Below are positions 45,810 through 58,072 of a DNA stretch of 64,000 nucleotides, one piece after another. The position numbers and the translations under genes are program-made. The first letter of the stretch is position 1, and each line of letters opens with the position of its first letter. The notes under the pieces were generated by a model, which saw only the letters and a list, made by a program, of their open reading frames with translations, searched no databases and was not told where the DNA came from. Source of the stretch: Rhizomucor pusillus (Eukaryota > Mucoromycota > Mucoromycetes > Mucorales > Lichtheimiaceae); contig FWWN02000236.1 in assembly GCA_900175165.2 (NCBI GenBank), positions 49,826 to 113,825 on the forward strand, read 5' to 3'.

Positions 45810-47051
45810 CTATGCTGATGATGCTTTTTCTTGGTGATGGGCTTTGGCGAATGTTTCGGCTACAATGAGAGGGAAGACCAGGGAGGCTTCGGCGTACAAC
45901 TTGACAGACCGGCTGTCTGCTCGCAGTTTGCCCCACGACACGGCTTCGTCAGGTCGGGCACCGGCGTCGCTACCATCGAATTCCTGAGCTGTATTGATAT
46001 AGACTGCATAGTCTGCTCCATTTCGCATGAGGTTGGCGTTGCAAATATGGTGCTTTATAAGACCACCGCCCAAAATAATCATTCCCGTCTTCCTCGCAAA
46101 TACGGCCTCGTTGTTCATGCTTCGGATATCAGCGGCAATGTCAATGATAAGTCCAGGGTTGCGATAGGAGTGGAAATAAATCATATCGCCCAAGGATCCA
46201 TCCGTGATAGCTGGGCAATACACAGGGATATCATTCTTTGCGCACCAGTAATAGATACTCGACTCGTCGTTGATTTCCTGTCCTAACCGTCGGATCATGC
46301 TGGAGGGTGTCCAGATCTTATTCTGCAACATGCCATCCGAATATTTAATACAATGACGAATAAAAGCGTAACATTGTCATCCATACCTCTTTTTTCTGTT
46401 CCTCGAGCATCTTGTCAAGAATAGGAATGACCCAATCCTCAAACTTGCAGTAATTATTGTTAGGAACGAGCAGGTTTCCGATTCTGTTCAATCCCTGCTT
46501 TCTCAAGTCGCTGCCACGCAACGTGAAATCACCAAGATATGTTGGTGCAAGGCATTTGATGAAATCCTCCTCCACACCGCCTGCAGTGGCAACGATGACA
46601 TCCACCAACTTGTGCTGAACTAGGAATCGTATGACTTCACGTACTCCAGACGAGACCAGATTGGAAGTGTATCCCAGGAAGATCTTGCACTTTGTGTTTC
46701 GTCGAACGCTCATGTCTCGAAACTCTTCACGTTCGTCTTCGGCAATCGGTTCGTCAGAAAGTCGCCAAGTACGCTGTTGTTTACAATGAAAAGTCAGTAA
46801 CAAACTGTCTATTATATCAACTATCCATATACCATTTTTTCGACGATTTCAATTGCTTCACCGAGACTGCTTGCTTGGAAGCCCATAGTCTTGTAACTGC
46901 CCAAAAGATCTGTCAGGGACAATTGTTTGTTGAAATCGGGACCCTTGACTAAGACGGCGTCTTCTGGCATCTCGACGGACTGTAGCAACACAGCTGCCTC
47001 GGCAACTGTAGGACGATTGCTACCATTGGCTTGATCACCCCCTTGTGCCAT
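45810..47051 (-). CDS. DYS1: Deoxyhypusine synthase
   Basis: Transfers the aminobutyl group of spermidine to one lysine of eIF5A, the first step of hypusine formation, in the cytosol. The start at 47051 ([19 protein letters not shown]) is the first ATG. Conserved blocks are [99 protein letters not shown], and [20 protein letters not shown] with the active-site lysine. [20 protein letters not shown] follows, ending KASSA. Three exons with GT-AG introns near 46345-46385 and 46775-46832 are seen. All catalytic and NAD-binding motifs are intact. Confidence 0.95.
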
Positions 47052-47637
47052 TGTACGGTAGAGAAAGCTCTTTTCCTTCAAAGAAAGAAACAGGCTGTGT
47101 GGCTGCCTTTGAGCAATTGGTCGCATTCTTTCGAGCTTTGGGTTCCGACAAGGAGCGCTCGCATTTTTGATACGCAAATGCCGCCGAAAACTTCAATAAT
47201 GCACACACGAACGATGTTCGCTATGCATGACCCTCTAGAAATATATGAATCCCAAAAGAAACAGTATTATGAGTAGTCTAGTTTATGTGGAGCAAGAACG
47301 GGAAGGAGGGTGGAAGTATCCATTATGTAATCCTTAATCCCAACAGCAGATCGACAGAGAGTTCGAGACACACACATATGTTTACCGGGCATTACTCATT
47401 CAAATTGTGCTTGCCTGTCTTGCGTCGTGTCTATCTTTGCATATATCAGATCTTATCCCATCCTTGTCCTGTATTTAACAATAATCTAATTCCCCAACTT
47501 CTTGGTTTGTATGCATCTTCGATATCATGCAGGGTACATAAAATTTCATCAGCTCCCAAATCCAGCTTCCGCTTGAACGCTGCAAATCTTCCCCGCTTCC
47601 AGATTCCCGGCAGTCGACACCAAGCAATGCCTCGCTA
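47052..47637. other. Divergent promoter region (DYS1 and MDM1-like gene)
   Basis: Shared upstream region of two divergent genes. No supported coding sequence was found. A three-codon uORF (47627-47638) overlaps the MDM1-like start codon. Confidence 0.5.
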
Positions 47638-47638
47638 A
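47627..47638 (+). promoter_or_regulatory. Minimal uORF overlapping the MDM1-like start
   Basis: ATG CCT CGC TAA is followed at once by the main start in the context TAATG, so stop and start share one A. If the 5' UTR includes it, translation of the sorting nexin would depend on re-initiation or leaky scanning. Confidence 0.45.
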
Positions 47639-50600
47639 TGAGAAAATTTCAGAATACCACTCTTATTGCTAGCATAGGCTGCGCTGTTGCCATTGCTGTG
47701 GCCGCGTGGCCGAATGCATTCCATTTCGCAACAATGTGCATTAGCATGGTTTTCGGGCACGTCCTATCGATCCTGGTCTTTAATATCGTTGTGATGTACG
47801 TCTATGTGAAATATCTTATACCACCGACGCGGCACCACCACCGTCAACGTGATTTTCGACCTCTTCGATTTGCACATGCGGATACATGGCCGACCTTGCA
47901 GCAACAGAGACTGCAGGATAACAGCAAGTCATCGCACCCTCCCATCGCACCCAATTCTGCCGAGATATCCGAAGCTTTTGACGAGCTTATATCCTATATC
48001 CTGCGCGACTTCATTGACTATTGGTTTGTACACGTTGCTGGACCGTCCGAAATTTCCTTTCGCGAATCCATCGATAGAATCATTCGATCAGCCGCCCTGA
48101 AATTGCAGCAGCGCATACATGAAACCGATCTATTCAGTCTCCTCGTGAATCGCTTGATACCAGCTGTAACACAGCATATATCCGAGTTTCGCAACGCCGA
48201 AGTGTCCCTGCGAGGTCGCTCGCTGGAAAGATCCTTGACCCAGTCCGATGAACTTGATCTTTTACTGGCATCACAGTTCCGCGGCGGCAAATTGCATTCT
48301 GCACTGACAACAGCAGCTATGACGACGAAGCCAACCGAAGTCGTGTATTTGCGACAGGTGATCGATCGTGTGTTACCTTACGTTGTCGATCCAAAGGAGC
48401 TGCGAAGCGGGCCTGTCCGAGTCATTATACGAGAACTCGTTTCATGCGCTGTGCTGCAACCTATCATGGACATGATTGCTGATCCGGATTTCTGGAATCA
48501 AACTATTGATAGCTATGTAAGCTTGTCAAAAATTATATAAGACTCTTATTGATCATGCTGCTCAAATCTCTTGCTTGTCGTCATCGTTAAGTTAGGAAAA
48601 GCGATCCGAGAACAGTAAGTTTCAACTTGCTTATTCAAAGAAGGATTGTATTCATATATATATATATATGTATATATATATTGGAAAAAAGAAAAATGGT
48701 CCGGAAACTGCGGGAGGCAATCAATAGACATTCCAAAGAACTCGGCGATATTGATATCGAGCTTATGGAGACGAACTTTGGTTCAATGCAATCACCGAGA
48801 GCAACAAGCCCACAATTTGGTCAGGAGCAGGCTCTAAGCGACTCAGAAATGGGGATACATCGTCGACTGCAGGATATCAACATGGGCAGACGAACGTTTC
48901 AAGACTTTCTACGTATGATTGAAGAGGAAACGAACCTTTTGGAGCTAAAAAGGGTTCGGAATGACATCGTTACACAGCTAAGAAAGAAAAGAGCTCTGAT
49001 ATGTAAGGTCTTTCTTTTTCCTTCAAATGCTAATATCACTAACTCTCTGAGGGATGATTCAGATGATCGAGACCCAGAGGAAGTCATTGACGGCGAAAAA
49101 GTTCAAGACATTATTGTTTATCTCAACCGATTGAGCGTGGCGAAGAAACGCACAGATAAGCGCATAGGCGTGTTGACCGGCGATAAGGTAAGAAATAATC
49201 CTACGCATGCACATACTGGCCTCTTACCAGGATGAATGCATTTTAGAAAGCATCTCGTACTCAGTTCTTTTCCGCCCGTCGGAAACCTAGCGAATATGGT
49301 CCCAGCTTTCATCAACCGTTCGGCTTTAGTCTCAATGACATCCTGAAAAACACAGCTGGATTGTCGTATTTTATGGAATTTATGGATCGACGCGGTGATA
49401 TGATGAAACTTCAGTTTTGGCTGATTGTTGAAGGTTTCAAAAATCCAGAGAGCATGAGTGGTCATGAGCAACAGAAGGACGACCTTACGTTTTTGCAAGA
49501 TGTTAAAATGGTGTATGAAATGTATCTCAGCAGCGCTCCACATCGGTTACCGGTAACTAAGCAGCTGGATGACGAGCTGCTGGATGCAATAAAACAGGCA
49601 GAAGAGTGCGTTGCACGGGACAGTGCCGAATTTCACGAAACTGTCAAGGATATGCGGGAGAAATTATACAGCATTCAACAGCATGTATTCTGGCAGCTGG
49701 AAAAGGAGCATTTTCCTTACTTTAAGCGATCCGATCTCTACTTTAAATACCTTGCAACGACTCCGAACTCTGCGCCTGATACAGCTCCAGATCGTCGCAG
49801 CCTCGATGAAAATCGACTGTATAGTAGACGCACGAGTGCAGCGGAAGACCACACGCGGAAACTTCTTTCCAGCACCAAAGGGCTTTCTGCCAGACCGTTG
49901 GAACGGACAACATCAGATAGTTTGAGCAAAAAGAAGCCGTGGACAATGACAAGTGGTAACAAGAAGGCAGACTCTGACACAGAAGTCGGTGAGAGCAGGC
50001 TGCAAAAGACAAGAGCGCAGCTTCACAGCGAAGGCTCTAGTCGGCCAGCACGGGGTCACATACGAGCAACATCGGAAACGCCCAACCTCAGTGTGTCTCG
50101 ATTATTTGGACGTATGACGGGCGATTGGTGGAACATAGGCGAATGGCCGTCAAGCCGAAGAAGCGATGCCGATAACAGCAGCAAACGCAGTTCGATGCAT
50201 GGATCGATTCAATCGATCGATACAGATGATTTGACCGAGGACGAAGGTACATTGCCGGAAGATAACAGCATTCCGTCTCCTAATAATGGTCGGCAACCGC
50301 TCGTTCGACGCAATACATTGGACGCAGTTGAGGCAGAGCTAAAATCAATCATCGACAATGAAGATATCGAACAGGAAGAAAAGTTTACGCCAACATCGCA
50401 GAAAAGAAAGACTCCTCCGCCTCCGCTCTTACTGTACGGCACTAAGGGTTCCAAATCAAGCATGGCTCTGCCTGTGCAGAACGATTACACTTTGCCTACC
50501 TGGAAATCTTCTGGTGGCTCGAATGTAATCGGAGAAGTGCAGCACGACGAACTGGAACCGATTGTAGACTCTAACAGTAGCAAAAGCAAGGTGACGCAAA

Positions 50601-52376
50601 AAGACAAAGCAGATACTGATGAGTTGAATACGTTGGCGGATTCGGAAACCTTGAATGGGTCGAGTAACGTTCACTTGGCTCCTCCAGGAGATTTGATGCT
50701 GGCTGCTCAAGTGGAGAAACTTTCTGAAGAAATGGAAAAGTTGAAGCAGCAAGAAGCTATCGTAGATGTCCTGATTAGCAAAGCCGAAGCAAAGAATAAG
50801 ACGGAAGAATTGAGGATTCTAAAGAAAAGCAAGAACATGTTTAGACGAGAGTTGCAACAAATCAAGTATCAAAAGAGCCAATATGAATTGCAAGAATCAG
50901 AAAACGTGCTGATGCCGGTTAGTATCTACCTTGCAAACAGTAATGTCAACAGACATAAGCTTACAAATCCTTGCAATTATTAATCAGGAACGTACATGCG
51001 TCAGTATCACTAGCTCTACAATCGGCTCGGATGATTCTGGAGAGTTTGCGTTATACGTGATTGAGATCCAGCAGCTTGGCGCAGATGGTAACTATGCTTC
51101 CGGCTGGATTGTTGCAAGGCGTTACAGCGAATTTTTCTCGCTGCATCAAAAGCTCAAGGACAAGTATCCGCCCGTGAAGAATTTGGAGTTCCCAGCCAAA
51201 TGGCCCTTGCTACGACTTCAGAAATCCTTTGTGGAAGCCAGACGGACGAATTTAGAGCGATATCTTCGTCGACTGGTCGAGAACAGGGATATCTGCAAGA
51301 GTAAAGAGCTACGTACATTCTTGTCGCAACAGAACGTCTACGTACCTGGACCTGAAGCTGACACAGATTCATCTGAAATGGGATTTTTCACTTCCATTCC
51401 ACTGCTTACTTCGCGCAAATCTGGAGGGCAGCACAAGACTTCATCGCAGCTGTTGAAACAGCAGCTCCATCCTTCATCCAGCACCTCCTCCGTTGCATCC
51501 ACCAGATCTCGCAAGAGTTTCCGGCGTTCTTCAGGTGACAAGAACGATGGCTCTCCAGGCATCCAACGCAAACCATCCGTAGGCTTCATGAAACACATCT
51601 ATAAAACCGTGGCAGAAGGCATTGATGATCTTAGCATTGAGCCATCAATGTTGGACGTTATCACGCAGCGTATGGGCGAGCAAGTCATGGACTTTATACA
51701 AGAAGATACGTCCAAAGGATATGAAGAAAATGTGGATACCGCTGTTGCAGCCGCGGCAGCAGTTGCAGTGGATCTGGCTGAGGTACAACTCCCGGCAGAC
51801 GAAGTGATTAAAACAGAAGCAGTTACGACGTTTACGGATCCATTGTGTGATCTCTTTATTGAAATGTTTGAGCTTAAGGATAAAAATAACTGGCTAAGAC
51901 GTCAAGCGGTCGTTATCATTCTGCAGCAAATTCTTGGTGGCACAATTGAAAGGTACGTAGCAGAATGTAGATGGCATGACCTGCGAGACCATATATGCTA
52001 AGTAGCGCGTGCCCTTGCTGATAGGAAATTACGGGAGACAGTAAAGTTCCTGGGCACTGAACCGATGGTTGTTTTCTACCTGAGGAGGATCACAGACAGC
52101 TTGTGGCCAGATGGACAAGCGCTCAAGTTCCGAGACCCAAGACGGACGGATGAAAAGCAACTGACGAAGGAAGCAGCCAACCGCAAACTATCAACATGGC
52201 TGCCCGACCAGATAGGGCAGATGGTTGGAAGACAGAATGCACGGCGAGGGGCACGACGATTATTCAGTGTCCTTCAGAATAAGCGCCTCAATCAAGATTT
52301 AGCGTACACGTTATTTGATGAGATTCTGTCTGCATTGTTCCCCGAGATCGATTTCGAAAAAGATATAAAAAGATGA
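47638..52376 (+). CDS. MDM1: MDM1/SNX13-type sorting nexin (PXA-RGS-PX-nexin C)
   Basis: ER-vacuole/lysosome contact and lipid-handling protein. The N-terminus has two hydrophobic segments (SIGCAVAIAVAAWPNAF; FGHVLSILVFNIVVMYVYV) that anchor it in the ER. A PXA domain follows (AFDELISYILRDFIDYWF, then KELRSGPVRVIIRELVSCAV). An RGS-like domain comes after several short exons (FSLNDILKNTAGLSYFMEFM, then GDMMKLQFWLIVEGFKNP). A long Ser-rich linker with coiled coil leads to a PX domain (GWIVARRYSEFFSLHQKLK, PAKWPLLRLQKSFVEARR). The nexin-C region reads LFELKDKNNWLRRQAVVIIL-like and ends DFEKDIKR. About eight GT-AG introns are present. One contains a TA repeat. Domain order matches yeast Mdm1 and animal SNX13/14/25. 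Confidence 0.92.
48654..48682. repeat. TA dinucleotide microsatellite
   Basis: Alternating TA tract of about 29 bp with one interruption, inside an intron of the MDM1-like gene. Confidence 0.85.
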
Positions 52377-52935
52377 CTTTTCGTTGAATGTAAAGTCGGG
52401 AGACGACGTTGAGACATCTTGGCACTATTGTTCAAAGCAAAGCAGTACACAGCTGTTTTCTTTCTACGTCATTGATAAAGGAACAGCATACATAGGCACT
52501 ATGATAGATCTTAATTATTTGGTGTCGTGTGGTACGACACAGCAGGGATGAACCCTGGTCCGATTCAAGTCTAAAGTTTATTTAGAAATACCACATCGGT
52601 CCTATTGTTCTAAAAAGAATCTATGCAATTTGCATACATTCTGTACCTTCTGGCAACAGAGGAACGTCTCGTCAACTGGGTAAAGAGTCAGAAATATGTG
52701 CACTTTCTTGGCCTGTGATAACCAAATGTCGATACAAATCTAGCAACAAGAGCTCGTCATAGCCGATGCAGATGCGACGTGATACACAATGCCCTTTCTA
52801 AGTTTGTACAACCTGCCTGACAGGAGACCAGGTGTGGCTGGGGCTGCACCGACGAGGCATTCAAATCTCACACCCCCAAAGACGGAGCGTAATTGCAATA
52901 TAAATACGTCTTAGAACTGCATCCTTTTCTAGTTT
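52377..52935. other. Intergenic with two tandem hairpins and a TATA box
   Basis: No coding frame. GTGTCGT/ACGACAC (52522-52540) is followed two bases later by CAGGG/CCCTG (52543-52557), two adjacent stem-loops. TATAAATA at 52899-52906 is 30 bp before the next ATG. Confidence 0.45.
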
Positions 52936-53283
52936 ATGGTTAATATCCTTCCAGTTATCGTCGTTGTAGTCCTCGTGGGGGCAGTGCTCATCGTAATACT
53001 CTTTGCAGGCATTGCACATGCAAGATCACGGTTACAGGCCAACAGAAGAGCAAGAAGCAGTATGTGTCGCCAACGGAAAAAGCAAGAGCAAGAACGAGCA
53101 TAGTTCCTAATTATACATATTGTCCCTAAAGATATAGCAAGTAGAGTTCATTTACTGGGACATCAAGAACAACAGTTATCTACATCTGCGAGGACTGCAG
53201 CTCCTTACGATTCTTCATCAGCTTTTGAATACGACCAACCTCCTCCATCCTACGAGGAATCACGCCACGACACACGTGTGTAG
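52936..53283 (+). CDS. Small single-pass membrane protein with PY motif (91 aa)
   Basis: Two exons (52936-53059, 53132-53283; phase 1) give 91 aa. A very short N-terminus (MVNILP) is followed at once by a membrane span (VIVVVVLVGAVLIVILFAGI), a basic stop-transfer stretch (HARSRLQANRRARS), and a polar cytosolic tail with QPPPSYEE, a PPxY motif for WW domains. The likely topology is N-out, C-in. Such proteins (for example yeast Rcr1/Rcr2, Bsd2 partners) recruit Rsp5/NEDD4 ubiquitin ligases to membranes; that role is an inference. A second protein of the same build is encoded convergently at 53933-54440. A TATA-like box lies 30 bp upstream. Confidence 0.72.
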
Positions 53284-53932
53284 CAACAATGCCTTTTTCG
53301 CATACACATTGTTATTATTGCCCTCTCCCATGCCACATCGTCCTAGTTTTCCCGCTTGATTCTGTCTATATCTGTAGATAGATTTCTCCTCCGCACGTCC
53401 AGAAAGACTTTTTATTCAATGTTCGTCACCCCATTTCCTGATCTCATCATTGTGCCTGTACCAGCATGCAAGAATATACCGTTCCTGAGTGTAATGGAAG
53501 TAATCGATTGGGCATTGTTTAATGTAGCAACTAAATTGATTTGAGGCATCGGAAGCTCCCACGAAGCAAGATGCTCCTATTCCCAATTCAGGATTCGCTC
53601 GATTCAATTCCGGGGCCGGTGGTGGCTGCATTGTTGGATGAGATAAGTCGGATAATTTATAAACATTTGTTTTCCGATGTTTTTCGTTTATTATTGAGTG
53701 TGGCTAAGAGATGAAAAATGTTACTATTTCAAACTGCGCACACTTTCTTTCCCTTCACTATTTATAGCAGGTCCCAGTTGCAGTAAAATGATGACAGTGC
53801 CTGGTGGTCATCTTTTTCTGTCAGACAGATGCAAGAATTTAATACAGTGATGTACTATAACGTGGTAAATATAATAAAAGTAGTAAGTATTATACGGATG
53901 TATAGATAGATAGATATAGATAGATAGTACAT
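53284..53932. other. Convergent spacer between the two PY-motif genes
   Basis: Contains a GATA-type simple repeat (53899-53930). One plus-strand open frame (53540-53641) reads FEASEAPTKQDAPIPNSGFA and ends GGGCIVG. I could not attach it to a gene. Confidence 0.4.
53899..53930. repeat. TAGA/GATA simple repeat
   Basis: Tandem TAGA units with small interruptions at the 3' end of the second PY-motif gene. Confidence 0.75.
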
Positions 53933-54440
53933 TCAATTTGAGGTTTCCGGATTTGCCAGAGGTGGATGTAGGAGTGTGTCTCTGTAGTGATCCTTATACG
54001 CAGGTGGTGGAGGTGGGAGGACGGTCGCTGCATTGTCTGAGGAGCTGGCTTGTTGCATGTTCACAATGAAACCAGCGGGTATCGATTGGTGTGAGGAATC
54101 ATGGTTGTTCTGGTAGGATGGCGGACGGGTAAGACGATAGAAGCCTGTGTTGTTTCTGTGCGAACATTCAACGGTGGGATATTGTCTCGTTTCCGAGTGG
54201 TCTAATTCCGGAGAGGTCTCTAAAAAATAGGAAGGAAGGAAGGCAGGAAGGGAGGAAAGAAGAAACGGACGAGTTATTATTTTCCTTGCTTGTCGCTTGC
54301 AACGATGAAAACCGCTTACTATGTTTAATTCTAACACATAAACTGAAACGTCTTTGATTACACATGATACCGAGTGTGAGAAGAAAGAGGACAGCAACGG
54401 TCGCTACAATGAGGAACCCGACTCCCTCCATACCCGCCAT
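53933..54440 (-). CDS. Small single-pass membrane protein with two PY motifs (135 aa)
   Basis: Two exons (54440-54320 and 54219-53933) give 135 aa. It opens MAGMEGVGF, then a membrane span (LIVATVAVLFLLTLGIM), a basic segment (CNQRRFSLCVRIKHK), and a cytosolic tail with TRPPSYQNN and PPPPPAYKDH, two PPxY motifs, ending NPETSN. The build is the same as the 91-aa protein on the other strand: short luminal end, one span, basic stop-transfer, PY tail. Probable adaptor for a NEDD4-family ubiquitin ligase (inference). Intron 54220-54319 uses GTAAGC...TTTTAG; phases fit. Confidence 0.72.
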
Positions 54441-54604
54441 AAGCGACGAATCCAGTGAGGAGTAGAAGGCGGAAAAGAAATGAAAAGAGCGATAGCAAAA
54501 AAGTCCATGCAAAAAAGGTATTACGATATGCGCATTCAAGGTGATATGACGTATCCCGAAGGCAGGAGAAAAATACAACTACTATGCATCAAAGACACTT
54601 TCAT

Positions 54605-56627
54605 CTATAGTGATACCAAATTGCGCTTGAAGCTAACAAAGTGGTAAGTGGCAAGGAATTGGTTAGATTCAACGGCCATACGAACTCCTTTTTTCAGACT
54701 TACTTGATCTTTTATCTTTTGATCCATGACATCTTCAAAGCCTTTCTTCTCCGTACCAAACAGCAACTGCTTCAGCGCTTCCCGTAAACGAATAAAATAG
54801 AATGTACTGCTCATAAAGAGCAGAGTAACATCAAATTTCCACAGTCTCCATCTTGACTGCAAGTAGTCCCCGAGACCCTGGGTCTCCCCTTTTTCCGCTG
54901 TTTTCCCTGCAGCGGGATGCTGAGGTTCTAATCCACGTAGAGCCCATCTGGCCATTAGGTTGATGCGGTTGACAGGACTGCCCAACGCCTTGTTATTTGC
55001 CCGTACAATGTTCATATTACGGGATATAAATATTAGCTCCCGTGGAAACAGTGCCTGATCTTTCAGAAAATCTTTTATCCGCTCTTTCAATGACACTTGC
55101 AATTCGTATACGTCCTGCATTTTAAGGTTAACGTTGCCAAGATGCACTGCTTTGTTGGGGTTAAATGGTTTTTGTAGTGTGATAGATGCAAACATATTTG
55201 CATCTTGGATACCCTGCAAAGGAAACGATTAATTAACGTATTCTGATATCGTGTTCTCAAGCTGTGTGCAAACCGTACCCAAATCTTGCATATTTCATTT
55301 ACGGTCTCCATATCGAGCATAAATAATGCTTCCCAAAGTCTGCAGTACTCTAAACGGAATCTATGCCAATAAAGGAAATCAATGCAAAATGCCATATATA
55401 CATCTTAATTGACCTATTGCACATACTTTTCTGATTCTTGTATGTACAAACCATGGTCTATAATCACAACTTGAACATCATTCTTGTTTTTAGGATGTGA
55501 TCGTACGAGGACATTTCCAGGATGAGGATCGCCTGGTCGCTCTGTTAGCCGATAAGCATACATCAACGCTTCACTGAATACAGATCGTTACCATGCACGA
55601 AGCCGCTGCGAAATATTTGACTAGAAAAGGCTTCAACGGTGGCTTTCATAGCCTTCTCTATGCTCAGTCCTTTGCGCTTAAGACTGTTGGCATCCGTCAA
55701 CTGTATTCCATCCACCCATTCGCATACAAGCACTCGCTTGGAGGATAATTCGGTATATACTGATAGTCCCTAAACGTTAAAGATTCGTTGTGGATTTTCC
55801 CTCTTTTGAACAACCGACATACCTTTAGGAATATATATCCTATCTTTTAAAGTCGGTTCTCTTTGCATGTGATGCGATGCCTTTAGCAAGTTACTACAAT
55901 AAAATTAGTGTGGGTGAATCATCTATTTCTTCGGCCGAGGGAATTACTTTGCTTCACTGATAAAATCAGCTTCCATTCGTATATGCTTCTCTATGTAATC
56001 TGACGCAAATGATAGTGGCAAATCAAACAGACGTTCGTACACTTGCAGTAAAATGCGAAATGCCCACAAATCCCAGTTCATTTGTTTAAGGATTGCTGGC
56101 TTTTGAATTTTTACTGCGACGACGTCGCCGTTATGCAGACGAGCTCTGTGCACCTGCGCGATCGATGCCGACGCCACAGGCATCATCTCGAATTCTGAGA
56201 ACACTTGGCTGGGATGCAGGCCACCAAAATCCTCCCGGAATACGCGCTCCACCACTTCGAACGGCAATGCTGGAGCCGAGTCGTACAATCGTCTTGCTCG
56301 TCGCTGGTATGCTGGTGGTAATATAGCCGACTGCGTACCGATAACTTGGCCCATTTTTACATATAAGCCGCCATTGCGCTCGAAGACATCAAAAATCCGG
56401 TTTGCTACGCGCTCGTGTAATGCTTCAATTTTAGAAGTGTTCCGTATGTCGGGAGACGGCCGAAAGTTGAGCTTGTAGTCGACTGCAAGTGCAATTCCAT
56501 TGTAGAATGTGCGCATACTGCGTTGCAGTAGCTGAGCCTCGCTGCGCGCATCGATCGCATAGGCACACACTCCCAAAGTTGTTGTTCCTAAAGCGATGCG
56601 TGCTGGAGTGGACAATCGGCGAAGCAT
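54605..56627 (-). CDS. ABC1/UbiB-family atypical kinase, ADCK1/Mcp2-like
   Basis: Mitochondrial atypical kinase-like protein of the ABC1/ADCK group. The start at 56627 (MLRRLSTPARIALGTTTLGV) gives a basic presequence and one hydrophobic segment. The hallmark KxGQ motif is in GGLYVKMGQVIGTQS. Further motifs are ALPFEVVERVFREDFGG, PVASASIAQVHRA (A-rich loop), VAVKIQKP (ATP lysine), FISEA, and CEWVDGIQLTD. The intron-joined VHGDPHPGNVLV is the catalytic loop, followed by IIDHGLY. A long C-terminal region ends VSFKRNLVSL. Yeast Mcp2/Cqd2 and human ADCK1 act on inner-membrane lipid or coenzyme Q distribution. There are about six exons with GT-AG introns. Confidence 0.9.
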
Positions 56628-56731
56628 CGCAAAGCAGAAAGGAAACAGACAAGGGAAATTCGCAGCAGCTGGTATATCGGCGATTCATCACGCGAAATTA
56701 CTTGTTCAAAGGAAAACCCATTTATTGGTTT

Positions 56732-58072
56732 CTAAGCGAGAATCTCTTCTCTATTTTCTTCATGCCAAGCATTCCAATGCGCTTTAAGCTTTTCTTGCAT
56801 ACGCTTATTTTCAAAAATAGCATCGATAGCTTGAAGCGAAGCATCGAATAACTGCTGCTTGGTCATTCTGAAAGTTGTCGCACAGATTGCGTACTCATTG
56901 GAAAGCTCAGAAAAGAAGACCCCCTTGTCATCCGTCTAAGTACGTGAACTAGTTAGATATGCGGAGGAATGTGATTAATAAATGGAGAAACACTTGCGCA
57001 TAGGACGAATGGATGACCCTCTTGGAGCAAATCCTTCACATGGTGATCCTCAAAGGACTTTACAGTTTTGCAAAGTACGTTGGATGTCATGCAGATCTCC
57101 ACAGGGATGGCTTTCTTATAGATCACTGCACGAGACTCATCATCCAACAAGGTTGCATGACCCAGTCTATCAGGGTCAATGGATAGCAGATTTGGCGCCT
57201 CTGGAATATTCTCAGCTACCTATATCAGATTGTCTATAAGCATTCCGCCTAAAGCTGGTTTTGGGCGGAACAGACCTCGTTGAAGTGCAATGTAGTCTTA
57301 AATCCGAGGGATTTTGCTTTGAGGAATGCACCCTTGAGCTCCTCGAACGAACCTTTCATCACATCTCCACACAAGTCAATGCCCACGACACCTTGGGAAC
57401 GAAACTAGTGGATAAGATATTAGAGTCGATGGTAGAAAGGATGTTATGTGTCCGACTATCGCTTACTTCTTCTGCCAGAGCAACCGCTTCGTATGCCTCC
57501 TCGAGGGTATTACGGCGATCGATAGACACGATCAAACGCACTTCGATATCAGATCGTGGCTCGCCGTGAATCACAGACAGCACGGCAGACAAGTAGTCGC
57601 GCTTGGTCATACCTTGCAGTAATCTTTAATTACAATGGCAAGGATTGTATCTTAGTTATTATGTTACCGGTTGACAGCTCCTGGCGGGGAGTGGTTCGAA
57701 GCTCCAGGTACCGAACACCGTCCGCAGCAAACTCATCAATGATATTGCGTACGGCGACACGCACCGCCTCTGGATTGTCAGTCAGTCGATAGATATACTT
57801 GAACAGAGGGAAGAAGCTGTCCAAATTGATAAGTAACCATGTTTTTACGAGACTACTCGACTGCCTTACTCGTCGATCTTGTCAAAACGCTCCGGGATCT
57901 TGAAAGAGGCAAGATCGGGATTGACTTCCTTCTTCAGTGCAGCGAGCTGACGCATAGAGTTTGTGCTAATGCTGCCGTTTATATGCGCATGTAGCTCAAT
58001 CTTTGGTAGCCGCTTGCAAAAACTGAGAAGATCGGCGGTGGGTGTCATAGTATCGGTACAAACAAGCCCCAT
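56732..58072 (-). CDS. Adenosine deaminase-like protein (ADAL/N6-methyl-AMP deaminase type)
   Basis: Metal-dependent deaminase of the ADA superfamily. The metal-binding HxH is in LPKIELHAHINGSIS. Later blocks are FKYIYRLTDNPEAVRVAVRN, YLELRTTPR, VRLIVSIDRRNTLEEA, VVGIDLCGDVMKGSFEELKG, TLHFNE, DRLGHATLLDD, PVEICMTSN and FVLC-TDDKGVF (catalytic Asp pair), ending EENREEILA at 56732. The ELRTTPR block is typical of ADAL rather than classical adenosine deaminase. The intron at 56936-56997 must use a GC donor (TGC|GCAAGT) to form the TDDKG motif. The likely substrate is N6-methyl-AMP or a similar nucleotide (family knowledge). An upstream TATATAAA lies about 30 bp before the ATG. Confidence 0.88.

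Noticed and set aside
52541..52575. tRNA gene (GGTCCGATTC resembling a B box)
   Set aside because: No matching A box or acceptor stem at the right distance, and the anticodon-like hairpin has a 5-nt loop.
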